Positions 6,553-13,526 of a stretch of 64,000 nucleotides of DNA are shown here, piece by piece. The DNA comes from a virus, in IMG/VR virus record IMGVR_UViG_3300028025_003904, positions 1 through 64,000 of that record; one strand, given 5' to 3'. Below the pieces are notes generated by a model. The model ran no database searches and was not told where the DNA came from. It saw only the letters and a program-made list of their open reading frames with translations. Every line of letters starts with the position of its first letter. The first letter of the stretch is position 1. The translations under genes were made by a program, and so were the position numbers.

Positions 6553-9032
6553 AGGTTGTAATTTAGTGTTAGTGAAATTGTTGTTTCGTTGTTTGTTTTA
6601 ATTAAAGTACGATTTGGTTTTTGGTAATATTCAAATGGTTGTCTGAATATATCCGATACTGCTAATTTAATTTCTCCGTTTTTAATTTTACGAAGAATAA
6701 CAATATCAACCACATCACGAGAGTTCTCAAATATATCAGGGTATCCTTGAAATCCTACTGCTGATATTCTATCTCCAACTCTATTGTATGATAAGTTGAA
6801 TGTATTGTTGTTTTTATGTAAGTTCAATCCACCATTTAGTACATAGTTTGATTGTCCTTGCAATTGTCTTTTAACTCCGTTTATATCAACTTCCGAATTG
6901 ATGAATGATGTGTTTGAATATAAATCCAACCAATCATTTAATTTTTTACGAAGTTCAATCTCAACTCCATATACCAATGCTTCGTTTGGATTTTTATATG
7001 TTAGTAATAGATTTGATGGAACTGAACCATCTGCTACAACTTGCTCAATTGGATTAAAGAACTTCTTACCAAAGAAACCAATTGATATGTTCTCACCTGA
7101 TTTAGGATACAATTCAAACTTTATATCTGAATTGAATATATCCGTTTTTTGTAAGTTTGGGTTTCCTAATAGTTGTGCGTTTCTAACAAAATCATAATAT
7201 GCAAAATTAGCTACCTCTCTAAATTCCGGTCTTGCTAATGTTTTACTTACCGATAATCTAATCTTCGTTTTTTCCGATGTTGAATATGTTGCGTTTAACG
7301 ATGGAAGTAAATCCAAATACTCTCTATCTACTGATATTCTCTGTCCACTAAAATCGGATGTTTGAACTTTGAATAAATTGTATTCCGTTCTAAAACCTGT
7401 GTTTAATTTTAGGTTATCAATTTCTTTTTCATACATTACATATCCGTTTGCCAAATCAAAATCGGCAGTATATCTATCGGTGTTGTTTGTAATCTCATTT
7501 AACAAATCAGTTGATTCGTATCTGAATATTCTTGCTTTGAAGTTTCTCAATTTCTTTAAATAACCCACTCCTAAACGAATATCTCCTATGGATTTGTTTA
7601 ATCCCCCATTGAATGAGTTTTCATCCATTACACTCCAAAAACGATAGGTATCTCTCCATGCTATTGAGTAGGGAGTTGATGTGTATAAAGATGATATATA
7701 AGGTGTTACTCTATAATCGGGTTGGTCTCTCAACATAAGATTGTACCCTACATTAAAATCTAATGTTTTAAACTTACCTTCAAATTGTGTGTTGAATACT
7801 AACTTTTGAATTGAGTTAGATGATTTACTATCTACATACTGAACATTATCATAGTTTTCACCAACTCTACTTAAAAATGATTTTTCGTTTTGGTAGTTAG
7901 CAAGTGTTTTCCAACTATAACGATTCTCTCCCAAATACACTATGTTTAATAATCCGTTTAATGATTGTACATTTGAGTAATTTAGGTCTTTATAGTTGTA
8001 TGCTAATTCGGTAGATGATTGGTAATCTATTCTTTCAGTTGTATTAGCAGAGTATGTGTTTCTTGCAGTTGAACTGAATAAGATGTTCCATTTGTTTTTC
8101 ACAACACCAAATGATAAGTTACCATTTAAGTTTGGAATAGATGTTGATGTTTCGGTTTGTGGTGAACCTATTAGTTTAGTGTATGCTCTCCTATCACCTA
8201 ATCCCGCAATTCTATATCCGTTTGTTGATGGAAATGTTGTTGGGAATTGTATAGGGTCTACCAACCTAAAATCCTGTCCTGTTGATAATGAACCCCAGCT
8301 TCCTCCCAATGATATATTAAAGAAATCACCACTAACTTCTTTTGTTGTTATTTGTACCAATCCTCCTGCGAAATCACCAGGTAGGTTTGCTGATGCTCCT
8401 TTGTTGATGATGATATTATCTATTAGTGATGTTGGGATAATATCAAATGAGAATGCTCTTCTATCGGGTTCGGTTGATGGTAAGATTGATTTGTTTAGTA
8501 GAGCCGAGTTGTATCTATCAGCTAAACCTCTAACTAAAACAAACTTATCGTTTTGGATTGTTACACCACTAACTCTTTTAAGTGCATCTCCAACAGTTCT
8601 ATCTGGTGTTTTCTTTATTGATTCGATTGATAAACCATCTGCTACAATGTAAGATGCTTTAAGTGTATTGATAAGTGCAGTTGCAGTTTCTTTCTTTGCT
8701 ACTTGCTTTACTACAACTTCTTGTAATACTTTCGTATCTTCTTCTAACTGAATATCAAGGTTAGTTGTAGTATCAATTGTAATATCTTTAGTGTATTCTT
8801 TGTATCCAACGAAAGATGCTTTGATTGAATACTTTCCTTTTGCTATATTGGTAAATTGATATTTGGATTCAATATCAGATGTTGTTCCTACTTTCTTATT
8901 TGTTGTATTATTGGTAAGCCAAATTGTTACACCTATAAGTTCTTCTTTGTTTGTTTTTACTTTACCTGAAAGGTTTTGAGAGAAAATTTGATGTGAAAGT
9001 AACAGAATTGATAATAAAAATAGTTTCCTCAT
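6549..9032 (-). CDS. TonB-dependent outer-membrane receptor (827 aa)
   Basis: A signal peptide (MRKLFLLSILLLSHQIFSQ) is followed by a carboxypeptidase-D-regulatory-like beta-sandwich (about residues 20-95: LSGKVKTNKEELIGVTIWL...YKEYTKDITI), a plug domain (about 105-230: KKTPDRTVGDALKRVSGVTI, FVLVRGLADRYN, NKGASANLPGDFAGGLVQI) and a long beta-barrel to the C-terminus (TTISLTLNYNL, ending in an aromatic/hydrophobic strand). Length and domain order are complete and typical of Bacteroidota TonB-dependent transporters. It overlaps the beta-helix lipoprotein by 4 nt. A perfect inverted repeat (9085-9101) lies 53 nt upstream of the start. Possible roles are nutrient or metal uptake in infected cells, replacement of the host phage receptor to block superinfection, or transport of a specific ligand. 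The function is inference; the family is clear. Confidence 0.93.
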   Translation of the reverse strand: MRKLFLLSILLLSHQIFSQNLSGKVKTNKEELIGVTIWLTNNTTNKKVGTTSDIESKYQFTNIAKGKYSIKASFVGYKEYTKDITIDTTTNLDIQLEEDTKVLQEVVVKQVAKKETATALINTLKASYIVADGLSIESIKKTPDRTVGDALKRVSGVTIQNDKFVLVRGLADRYNSALLNKSILPSTEPDRRAFSFDIIPTSLIDNIIINKGASANLPGDFAGGLVQITTKEVSGDFFNISLGGSWGSLSTGQDFRLVDPIQFPTTFPSTNGYRIAGLGDRRAYTKLIGSPQTETSTSIPNLNGNLSFGVVKNKWNILFSSTARNTYSANTTERIDYQSSTELAYNYKDLNYSNVQSLNGLLNIVYLGENRYSWKTLANYQNEKSFLSRVGENYDNVQYVDSKSSNSIQKLVFNTQFEGKFKTLDFNVGYNLMLRDQPDYRVTPYISSLYTSTPYSIAWRDTYRFWSVMDENSFNGGLNKSIGDIRLGVGYLKKLRNFKARIFRYESTDLLNEITNNTDRYTADFDLANGYVMYEKEIDNLKLNTGFRTEYNLFKVQTSDFSGQRISVDREYLDLLPSLNATYSTSEKTKIRLSVSKTLARPEFREVANFAYYDFVRNAQLLGNPNLQKTDIFNSDIKFELYPKSGENISIGFFGKKFFNPIEQVVADGSVPSNLLLTYKNPNEALVYGVEIELRKKLNDWLDLYSNTSFINSEVDINGVKRQLQGQSNYVLNGGLNLHKNNNTFNLSYNRVGDRISAVGFQGYPDIFENSRDVVDIVILRKIKNGEIKLAVSDIFRQPFEYYQKPNRTLIKTNNETTISLTLNYNL

Positions 9033-9084
9033 TATTGTTTTTTTAGTTCAACAATAAGTAGGAAACTATCTCATTAAAATACCA

Positions 9085-9101
9085 TTTCGTATGTTACGAA
9101 A
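9085..9101. promoter_or_regulatory. Inverted repeat TTTCGTA-TGT-TACGAAA (possible operator)
   Basis: A perfect 7-bp dyad with a 3-bp spacer lies in the gap between the 266-residue gene and the TonB receptor start. No T-run follows it, so it looks like a protein-binding site rather than a terminator. A TAnnTTTA-like sequence (about 9106-9113) lies just upstream on the minus strand, so a regulator bound here could affect receptor-operon transcription. Confidence 0.45.
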
Positions 9102-9115
9102 TTGTTAAATATATA

Positions 9116-9916
9116 TTATGCACCCAATGCTTTACTGAATCCATTAGGACAAGTTCTAGTACATACCAAAGATGCAACAACTGGTGCTACTGCAGCTCCG
9201 ATTGCGATACCAACTCCAGCAGGCGTTGCCCATAATGCAGCCGAATCTAAACTATAATAGATACAATTTGAACATACATTTCTTAATAATTGTGGGTCAA
9301 CATTCCCACCAACACCAGGTATTGCTAAAAATCCATCTGCCACTATTACACCCATTGCCGTTGATACTGCCATTTTAGCTGCCATATCTGCAACGTAAAG
9401 AACCGGCGTAGCCATCAATGATAATGTAGTTGAAGTTGCTGCTCCAGCAGGTTGTGCCGGTGTAAATGCTAAAACACAACCCGTAGATATTGCCGCAGTT
9501 ATTCCAATTGTACAAGCATTTGCATCTGCCCAATTGTATGCAGCTACTGCGCCTGCTGCCACTATCTCAACACCTGCTACAATTTGTTGTTCGGCTTGTT
9601 TAGATAATTGAACAAATTCGTTTTGAGTTACATCGAACCCCACCTTTGCAAATTCTTCAGTAGTACTTGCAATAGTACACGCTGCACTTTCTACTCTGTG
9701 TGCACTATCGGTAGCAAATGCTACTGAATAGTTGTATGCATCTTCTACACTACCTATTGCAGTGTTTATACCACTTCCAATTGGTTGAATTACGTTATCA
9801 TTAATTGCATTTCCCGCATCTACAAATGCGTTACCAATTGGTTGAATAACATTATCATTAATTGCGTTTCCGGCATCTACAAATGCCTGTTCAATTGCTT
9901 TTCCAGCGCTTCCCAT
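9116..9916 (-). CDS. Hypothetical hydrophobic Cys-containing protein with duplicated 19-residue repeat (266 aa)
   Basis: The N-terminus carries two consecutive copies of AFVDAGNAINDNVIQPIG plus one linker residue (residues about 11-48). The middle and C-terminus have Ala/Gly/Val-rich hydrophobic stretches (VAGVEIVAAGAVAAYNW, TIGITAAISTGCVLAF, AGVGIAIGAAVAPVVASLVC) that could be membrane-inserting, and a cluster of Cys residues (NVCSNCIYY, VCTRTCPNG). No classical signal peptide is seen. It could be a membrane-active or toxin-like effector or a structural protein. No family is recognised. It sits between the lipase/GNAT pair and the receptor operon. Confidence 0.6.
   Translation of the reverse strand: MGSAGKAIEQAFVDAGNAINDNVIQPIGNAFVDAGNAINDNVIQPIGSGINTAIGSVEDAYNYSVAFATDSAHRVESAACTIASTTEEFAKVGFDVTQNEFVQLSKQAEQQIVAGVEIVAAGAVAAYNWADANACTIGITAAISTGCVLAFTPAQPAGAATSTTLSLMATPVLYVADMAAKMAVSTAMGVIVADGFLAIPGVGGNVDPQLLRNVCSNCIYYSLDSAALWATPAGVGIAIGAAVAPVVASLVCTRTCPNGFSKALGA
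9777..9890 (-). repeat. Two tandem 57-bp coding repeats
   Basis: Bases 9777-9833 and 9834-9890 are diverged copies of one 57-bp unit encoding 19 residues. The nucleotide differences are mostly synonymous, which suggests selection on the repeated peptide. Confidence 0.8.
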
Positions 9917-9936
9917 AATTCTAGTTGTTTAGTTGT

Positions 9937-10245
9937 TTAATTTATTTCCATTCTCATTAAGTATAACTCATTGTTTTCAAACCAATCTTTGAATCCAAAC
10001 ATCTTTGCTAATTTCTTTGCTTTAATATTTCCCTTTGGGGGTGCTCCGTATATTTCGTTATAACCCTCATTCTTAAAGTTTTGAAGAATACCCTCATAAA
10101 TATTCATCATCCGTTTAAAAAAAGAATGTGACCATACTTCCTCATTAAAACTTATATGCATTGCAACTTTGGTACGATTAAGTAAATAATCACACTCCAC
10201 CAATACATCTTCATCTTTATATAATGTAACTCTTATTGATGACAT
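9937..10245 (-). CDS. Small GNAT-like protein (102 aa)
   Basis: The C-terminal half (MNIYEGILQNFKNEGYNEIYGAPPKGNIKAKKLAKMFGF) follows the helix-strand-helix pattern of the acetyl-CoA-binding end of GNAT acetyltransferases, where a residue pair such as N-x-x-A-x-x-L is followed by a 'GF' turn. At 102 residues it is shorter than a full GNAT domain, so a degenerate or phage-specific variant is likely. It lies 7 nt after the lipase gene. Confidence 0.5.
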   Translation of the reverse strand: MSSIRVTLYKDEDVLVECDYLLNRTKVAMHISFNEEVWSHSFFKRMMNIYEGILQNFKNEGYNEIYGAPPKGNIKAKKLAKMFGFKDWFENNELYLMRMEIN

Positions 10246-10251
10246 ATATTA

Positions 10252-10989
10252 TCAATTCACCCAGTTTTCTAATGCTTTCATATACCCATCACCCATATGG
10301 TCTTTGATAGTTTTACCTGAAAATAATGATTTTAGGTACAACCAAAGTGATTTTAGTGATTTATCATTTTGTAATCTATTACCAGCCGTATCTAATCTTA
10401 CTTGGTAGTTTACATGATGAAATCCTATATATGGTGTATGTGTTACTAAATCGTTGTTATGTACTATTCGTAAAGTATCTATACCACTTTTATCGTAGTT
10501 TTCTTTGAATACTTTATTACCAACTCTCGGGCTACCAATCGTTGTTACTTTAAGATTGTAATGAGGATAGTGTTTCTTTATTGAGTATGCATATAATGTT
10601 GCTACTGCTCCACCTAAACTATGTCCACTAACTACAATATCAGTAGTTTCACCTTGTAGGTTTTCTAATGCAGTATCAATTGCATCATATGTATCACCCA
10701 CTACCGATTCCCAACAATATTTAAATCCAATATGAACCTTTTCATTCTCTTCTATAAATGGTACTTTATCAATTGAAGCATCGTTTTGAAAATCCTTCTT
10801 TGATTCACTACCTCTCCAAACTACATATATAGTTTTATCCTTTGTTGCTACAAATCCTTGTGTATCTGATTTTTTATTCTCAATCCACTTCACTAACTCT
10901 AATCCATACTCATCCCAATTTATTTGGTCTTTGTTTGAATAAGCTAACACTGCTAATTTTGAATTATATAATGCTTCCTTTCTTGTCAT
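10252..10989 (-). CDS. Class 3 lipase (alpha/beta hydrolase)
   Basis: A 245-residue protein with the class 3 lipase signature: an oxyanion-side strand IYVVWRGSESKKDFQNDAS (residues 54-72), nucleophile elbow GHSLGG with Ser124, an SPRVGN motif (153-158), Asp180 in RIVHNNDLV, and His191/192 in FHHVNYQV. A full catalytic triad is therefore visible. There is no signal peptide, so it would act in the cytoplasm or leave the cell by lysis or another route. A phage lipase could attack membrane lipids during lysis or remodel envelope lipids. It sits next to CsgG-like and holin-like genes. Confidence 0.88.
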   Translation of the reverse strand: MTRKEALYNSKLAVLAYSNKDQINWDEYGLELVKWIENKKSDTQGFVATKDKTIYVVWRGSESKKDFQNDASIDKVPFIEENEKVHIGFKYCWESVVGDTYDAIDTALENLQGETTDIVVSGHSLGGAVATLYAYSIKKHYPHYNLKVTTIGSPRVGNKVFKENYDKSGIDTLRIVHNNDLVTHTPYIGFHHVNYQVRLDTAGNRLQNDKSLKSLWLYLKSLFSGKTIKDHMGDGYMKALENWVN

Positions 10990-10995
10990 AATTTA

Positions 10996-11715
10996 TTATT
11001 TTGTAAATTTACCCTTCTTAATCATACGAAGAAGAATGCGAGCACAAGCAATATCCAATGCTTTCTTTGTAGATGTACCAATAGTAGATTGATTGAATTT
11101 AACATCTGATAAGTTATCATCGTTTAATAATGACAATTCTCTTGTGGTAGTTGCTTCACCTAAACCCGATGCTCCAAATATCTCACCAGTTTCTGCATCT
11201 GTGAATCTAACTTGCAAACCTAAACGAGTAACCATTTTGTTTTTAACACCATCTTTCATATTGATTGTTTCATCCTCACTAATAGAGAAATCATATACTT
11301 CAATAGATACAAAATAGTGTGCTAATCTAATCTTACCTCTACCATCTAACTTATCTTGGGAAATGCCCGCTTGAGAAGCTTGAAATTGTTTAACCATTCT
11401 ATTTTTGATTTCGGTTTTGTCCTCTGTAAAAGTAAAACGGTTGAGATTTTCAAGGTATTCCATAGATATATTCGCCACACCAAGACCCACCTTCTTTTCT
11501 TTAAGTTCCGGATATTGTTCCAAAATTTCATCACTTATTCCACATTTTAAGATTTGAATTGGAATTGTTGGACCATCGTAGTCCATCAACTCACTTATGT
11601 CCACTTTTGTTTCAAAACTCGCTTTGTAGTTTTCTGTTGTAGTCTTTCCAACTACCTGTCCCTTTGCAATAAAGGTCAATAATCCCATTGCTAAAATTAG
11701 AAATACATTCTTCAT
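10996..11715 (-). CDS. CsgG-like outer-membrane secretion protein
   Basis: A 239-residue protein with signal peptide MKNVFLILAMGLLTFIAKGQ. The body follows the CsgG pattern: a strand-helix segment KVGLGVANISMEYLENLNRFTFTED, a central AGISQDKLDGRGKIRLAHYFVSIEVYDF, and the C-terminal TGEIFGASGLGEATTT...STIGTSTKKALDIACARILLRMI. E. coli CsgG (277 aa) is a lipoprotein that forms the curli secretion pore; here no lipobox Cys is present. CsgG/CsgF-like genes have been reported in some pelagic myoviruses. The gene follows a terminator and a TATATTTATA-like element, so it probably starts a transcription unit including the lipase and GNAT genes. Confidence 0.8.
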   Translation of the reverse strand: MKNVFLILAMGLLTFIAKGQVVGKTTTENYKASFETKVDISELMDYDGPTIPIQILKCGISDEILEQYPELKEKKVGLGVANISMEYLENLNRFTFTEDKTEIKNRMVKQFQASQAGISQDKLDGRGKIRLAHYFVSIEVYDFSISEDETINMKDGVKNKMVTRLGLQVRFTDAETGEIFGASGLGEATTTRELSLLNDDNLSDVKFNQSTIGTSTKKALDIACARILLRMIKKGKFTK

Positions 11716-11736
11716 ATCTTATAGTTTTTTCTTTCC

Positions 11737-11746
11737 TATAAGTATA
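11737..11746 (-). promoter_or_regulatory. TATACTTATA element (possible late promoter)
   Basis: Sense-strand TATACTTATAGG ends about 22 nt before the CsgG-like start and directly follows a terminator. An almost identical TATACTTATAGG precedes the gene at 54383-54796. Confidence 0.45.
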
Positions 11747-11780
11747 TAAAAAAAGGGAAAAACTTTCGTTCTTCCCTTTT
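11744..11780 (-). terminator. Intrinsic terminator
   Basis: On the minus strand an AT-rich 13-bp hairpin (arms 11768-11780 and 11751-11763, one G.U pair) closed by a GAAA tetraloop is followed by a run of T. It lies directly after the stop of the holin-like gene at 11788 and separates it from the CsgG-like unit. Confidence 0.85.
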
Positions 11781-11787
11781 CAATACA

Positions 11788-12087
11788 TTATCCCAATTCC
11801 TCTTCTTCCTTCATTGGTTCTGGCTTAATACTATCCAAATGATTTAGTTTATCATTTTCGGCTTTCTTATTAACAAACTTGTCAACCGATGCTATACCAA
11901 ATGAACCCAATGTTATGGTTAAAAAACCATTAAAGATATATTCGTTGATAAGTAATTCCTTACCCATATATCCAGTTACTAAATCAACTGCGATTGCTAC
12001 TACCATTACACCGAATGATGCAAATCCGACAACTGATTTTTCGTTGATGTTATTATCATCATCAAACAAATCTTTAAAAAAACCCAT
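11788..12087 (-). CDS. Holin-like two-helix membrane protein (99 aa)
   Basis: An acidic N-terminus (MGFFKDLFDDDNNINEK) precedes two hydrophobic segments (about residues 18-40, VVGFASFGVMVVAIAVDLVTG, and 49-68, YIFNGFLTITLGSFGIASV), then a charged Lys/Glu-rich tail. Size, topology and position beside another small membrane protein fit a phage holin or pinholin, but no endolysin is identified in the window. The assignment is by topology only. Confidence 0.5.
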   Translation of the reverse strand: MGFFKDLFDDDNNINEKSVVGFASFGVMVVAIAVDLVTGYMGKELLINEYIFNGFLTITLGSFGIASVDKFVNKKAENDKLNHLDSIKPEPMKEEEELG

Positions 12088-12108
12088 AGTTACTCCCCTT
12101 ATTTTTAA

Positions 12109-12459
12109 TTAATCTATATTATGGTGTGCTTCATCACTTTCATTTGGTGCAGATGCTCCGCCTGTGTTTGATAAGGATACACCGTCTTCCTCGTCCATTT
12201 TTTGAACTAACATTTTATCTTTGTCTGTATCAGAGAACCAATAATCTATAATCTTACCATAAGAACCAATAAATGCTCCTAATAAAAGTAATAATAGTTC
12301 TTTCCACTCTTGTCCTACGATGGTATCTATGTGTATAGAAATAAGAATACCAAATGTAGTAAACATAAAAGTAATTAATACAATTAATGTAATTAACCAC
12401 CTTCTTTTCATCATCTGATTTAAGAGTTGCTTAAATCCGTCTGGTTGCTGATGTTCCAT
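12109..12459 (-). CDS. Holin-like membrane protein (116 aa)
   Basis: Two hydrophobic helices (about residues 20-42, WLITLIVLITFMFTTFGILI, and 53-70, LLLLLLGAFIGSYGKIIDYWF) are flanked by a short cytoplasmic N-terminus and a charged, disordered C-terminal tail. The 'GAFIGSYGKIIDYWF' stretch is the kind of end-of-helix motif seen in marine phage holin-like proteins. It is encoded just upstream of the other two-helix protein; the pair could act as holin and antiholin. No sequence family can be fixed by eye. Confidence 0.5.
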   Translation of the reverse strand: MEHQQPDGFKQLLNQMMKRRWLITLIVLITFMFTTFGILISIHIDTIVGQEWKELLLLLLGAFIGSYGKIIDYWFSDTDKDKMLVQKMDEEDGVSLSNTGGASAPNESDEAHHNID

Positions 12460-12465
12460 ACTATA

Positions 12466-12789
12466 TTACCAAGCTGCTGGCTTTTCCTTAAACTCGTCTG
12501 CTTCTTTTTTAGGTTTAGGAGCCGGTGCTGGTTGTGCAGGTTTAGCTGAACCATTTCCTTCTCCACCTTTGTTGATGATAATAGTTTTACCACCAGCAGA
12601 TTGTTGTTGAGTTTGGTTATTTTGGATGTTGATAACCGGTGCTGCTGCCGGAGCTGCTGCTGGTTGCTCACCACCACCGAACATTTGTGAACCTAACCAA
12701 GCTCCGCCTGCGGTTACTATTGTTCCTACTGTGCCTATGATTGTTTTAACCAATCCTGACATTGTTCCATCGTTTGATTCTTCTGACAT
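12466..12789 (-). CDS. Ala/Pro/Gln-rich small protein with one hydrophobic segment (107 aa)
   Basis: After a short acidic start, residues about 11-37 form a Gly/Thr-rich hydrophobic segment (GLVKTIIGTVGTIVTAGGAWL), followed by an Ala-Pro linker, an Asn/Gln-rich strand (VINIQNNQTQQQ), and a Lys/Pro-rich C-terminus. It may insert in a membrane with a disordered tail. It lies directly upstream of the holin-like pair, so it could be part of the lysis cassette. No family is recognised. Confidence 0.55.
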   Translation of the reverse strand: MSEESNDGTMSGLVKTIIGTVGTIVTAGGAWLGSQMFGGGEQPAAAPAAAPVINIQNNQTQQQSAGGKTIIINKGGEGNGSAKPAQPAPAPKPKKEADEFKEKPAAW

Positions 12790-12813
12790 AATCTTTGTTT
12801 TTGTAAGTTGTTA

Positions 12814-13185
12814 TTATAATTTATTAAAATCTGCTATTCCCAATAGGTTTCCTTCTAAATCGAACAAACCAATTCTATATGCTGAAGATGGTAAAGCGTT
12901 TGCGTAAATCTTTAATAGATTATTACCAGCTTTTATAGTTACCTCTTCTTTTGATACTGATTTGTTTGCTATGTTTAATATTTTTACTACATATGTTCCA
13001 GCAGTTTCAGCTTTTACATTCATAGCAACTTCATTTTTTACAAATGGAGTTTCTACTTTAATACCCATATTACCAACTATTTGTAATTTTTCAGTTACTT
13101 GTGTTGGAGTTGGTACTAATAATTCTTCATTTTGACAAGATACTAATAATCCAATTGCCAATATCGATGCTACTATTTTTTTCAT
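12814..13185 (-). CDS. Small lipoprotein with secretion-tail-like beta-sandwich (123 aa)
   Basis: Signal MKKIVASILAIGLLVSCQN has a lipobox ending at Cys17. The mature domain (AGTYVVKILNIANKSVSKEE..., GNNLLKIYANALPSSAYRIGLFDLEGN) follows the pattern of Bacteroidota C-terminal sorting-type beta-sandwiches (GtY.v.i.n..G..v), although here it is a stand-alone lipoprotein. Its start overlaps the stop of the next lipoprotein gene by 4 nt (ATGA). Probably an envelope-anchored partner of the large secreted proteins upstream in the same operon. Confidence 0.7.
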   Translation of the reverse strand: MKKIVASILAIGLLVSCQNEELLVPTPTQVTEKLQIVGNMGIKVETPFVKNEVAMNVKAETAGTYVVKILNIANKSVSKEEVTIKAGNNLLKIYANALPSSAYRIGLFDLEGNLLGIADFNKL

Positions 13186-13526
13186 TTTATTATTATTGTT
13201 GTTTTTCCTAATTCTTTTTTAGTAACATCTTCCAATAACAGATATAAATATCTACTTTGTAACGATTTCGTATAAATCTTTTTTACATTTTCTCCACTTT
13301 GTCCAATAAACTTTTCTCTACCGATTACTTGTCCACTTTCTTTATCTATTAAAGTTAGTGTATAAGTTCCTTTTTCTGGCAAATCAAAGTGTATAGATTC
13401 ACCATTTGTAACATTACTTTGACTTACACTAAATATATCATCAATTGATAATCCTTCTGGCATTACCAATTCAGGTCCACTACACCCAACCAATAGTATC
13501 AAAAATAAGTATAGTACCCGTTTCAT
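13182..13526 (-). CDS. Small lipoprotein, probable paralogue of its neighbour (114 aa)
   Basis: Signal MKRVLYLFLILLVGCSG has a lipobox ending at Cys15. The core (KGTYTLTLIDKESGQVIGREKF, SLQSRYLYLLLEDVTKK) has the same beta-sandwich pattern as the 12814-13185 lipoprotein, so the two are probably diverged duplicates. It overlaps both neighbours by 1-4 nt and belongs to the same translationally coupled operon. Confidence 0.7.
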   Translation of the reverse strand: MKRVLYLFLILLVGCSGPELVMPEGLSIDDIFSVSQSNVTNGESIHFDLPEKGTYTLTLIDKESGQVIGREKFIGQSGENVKKIYTKSLQSRYLYLLLEDVTKKELGKTTIIIK

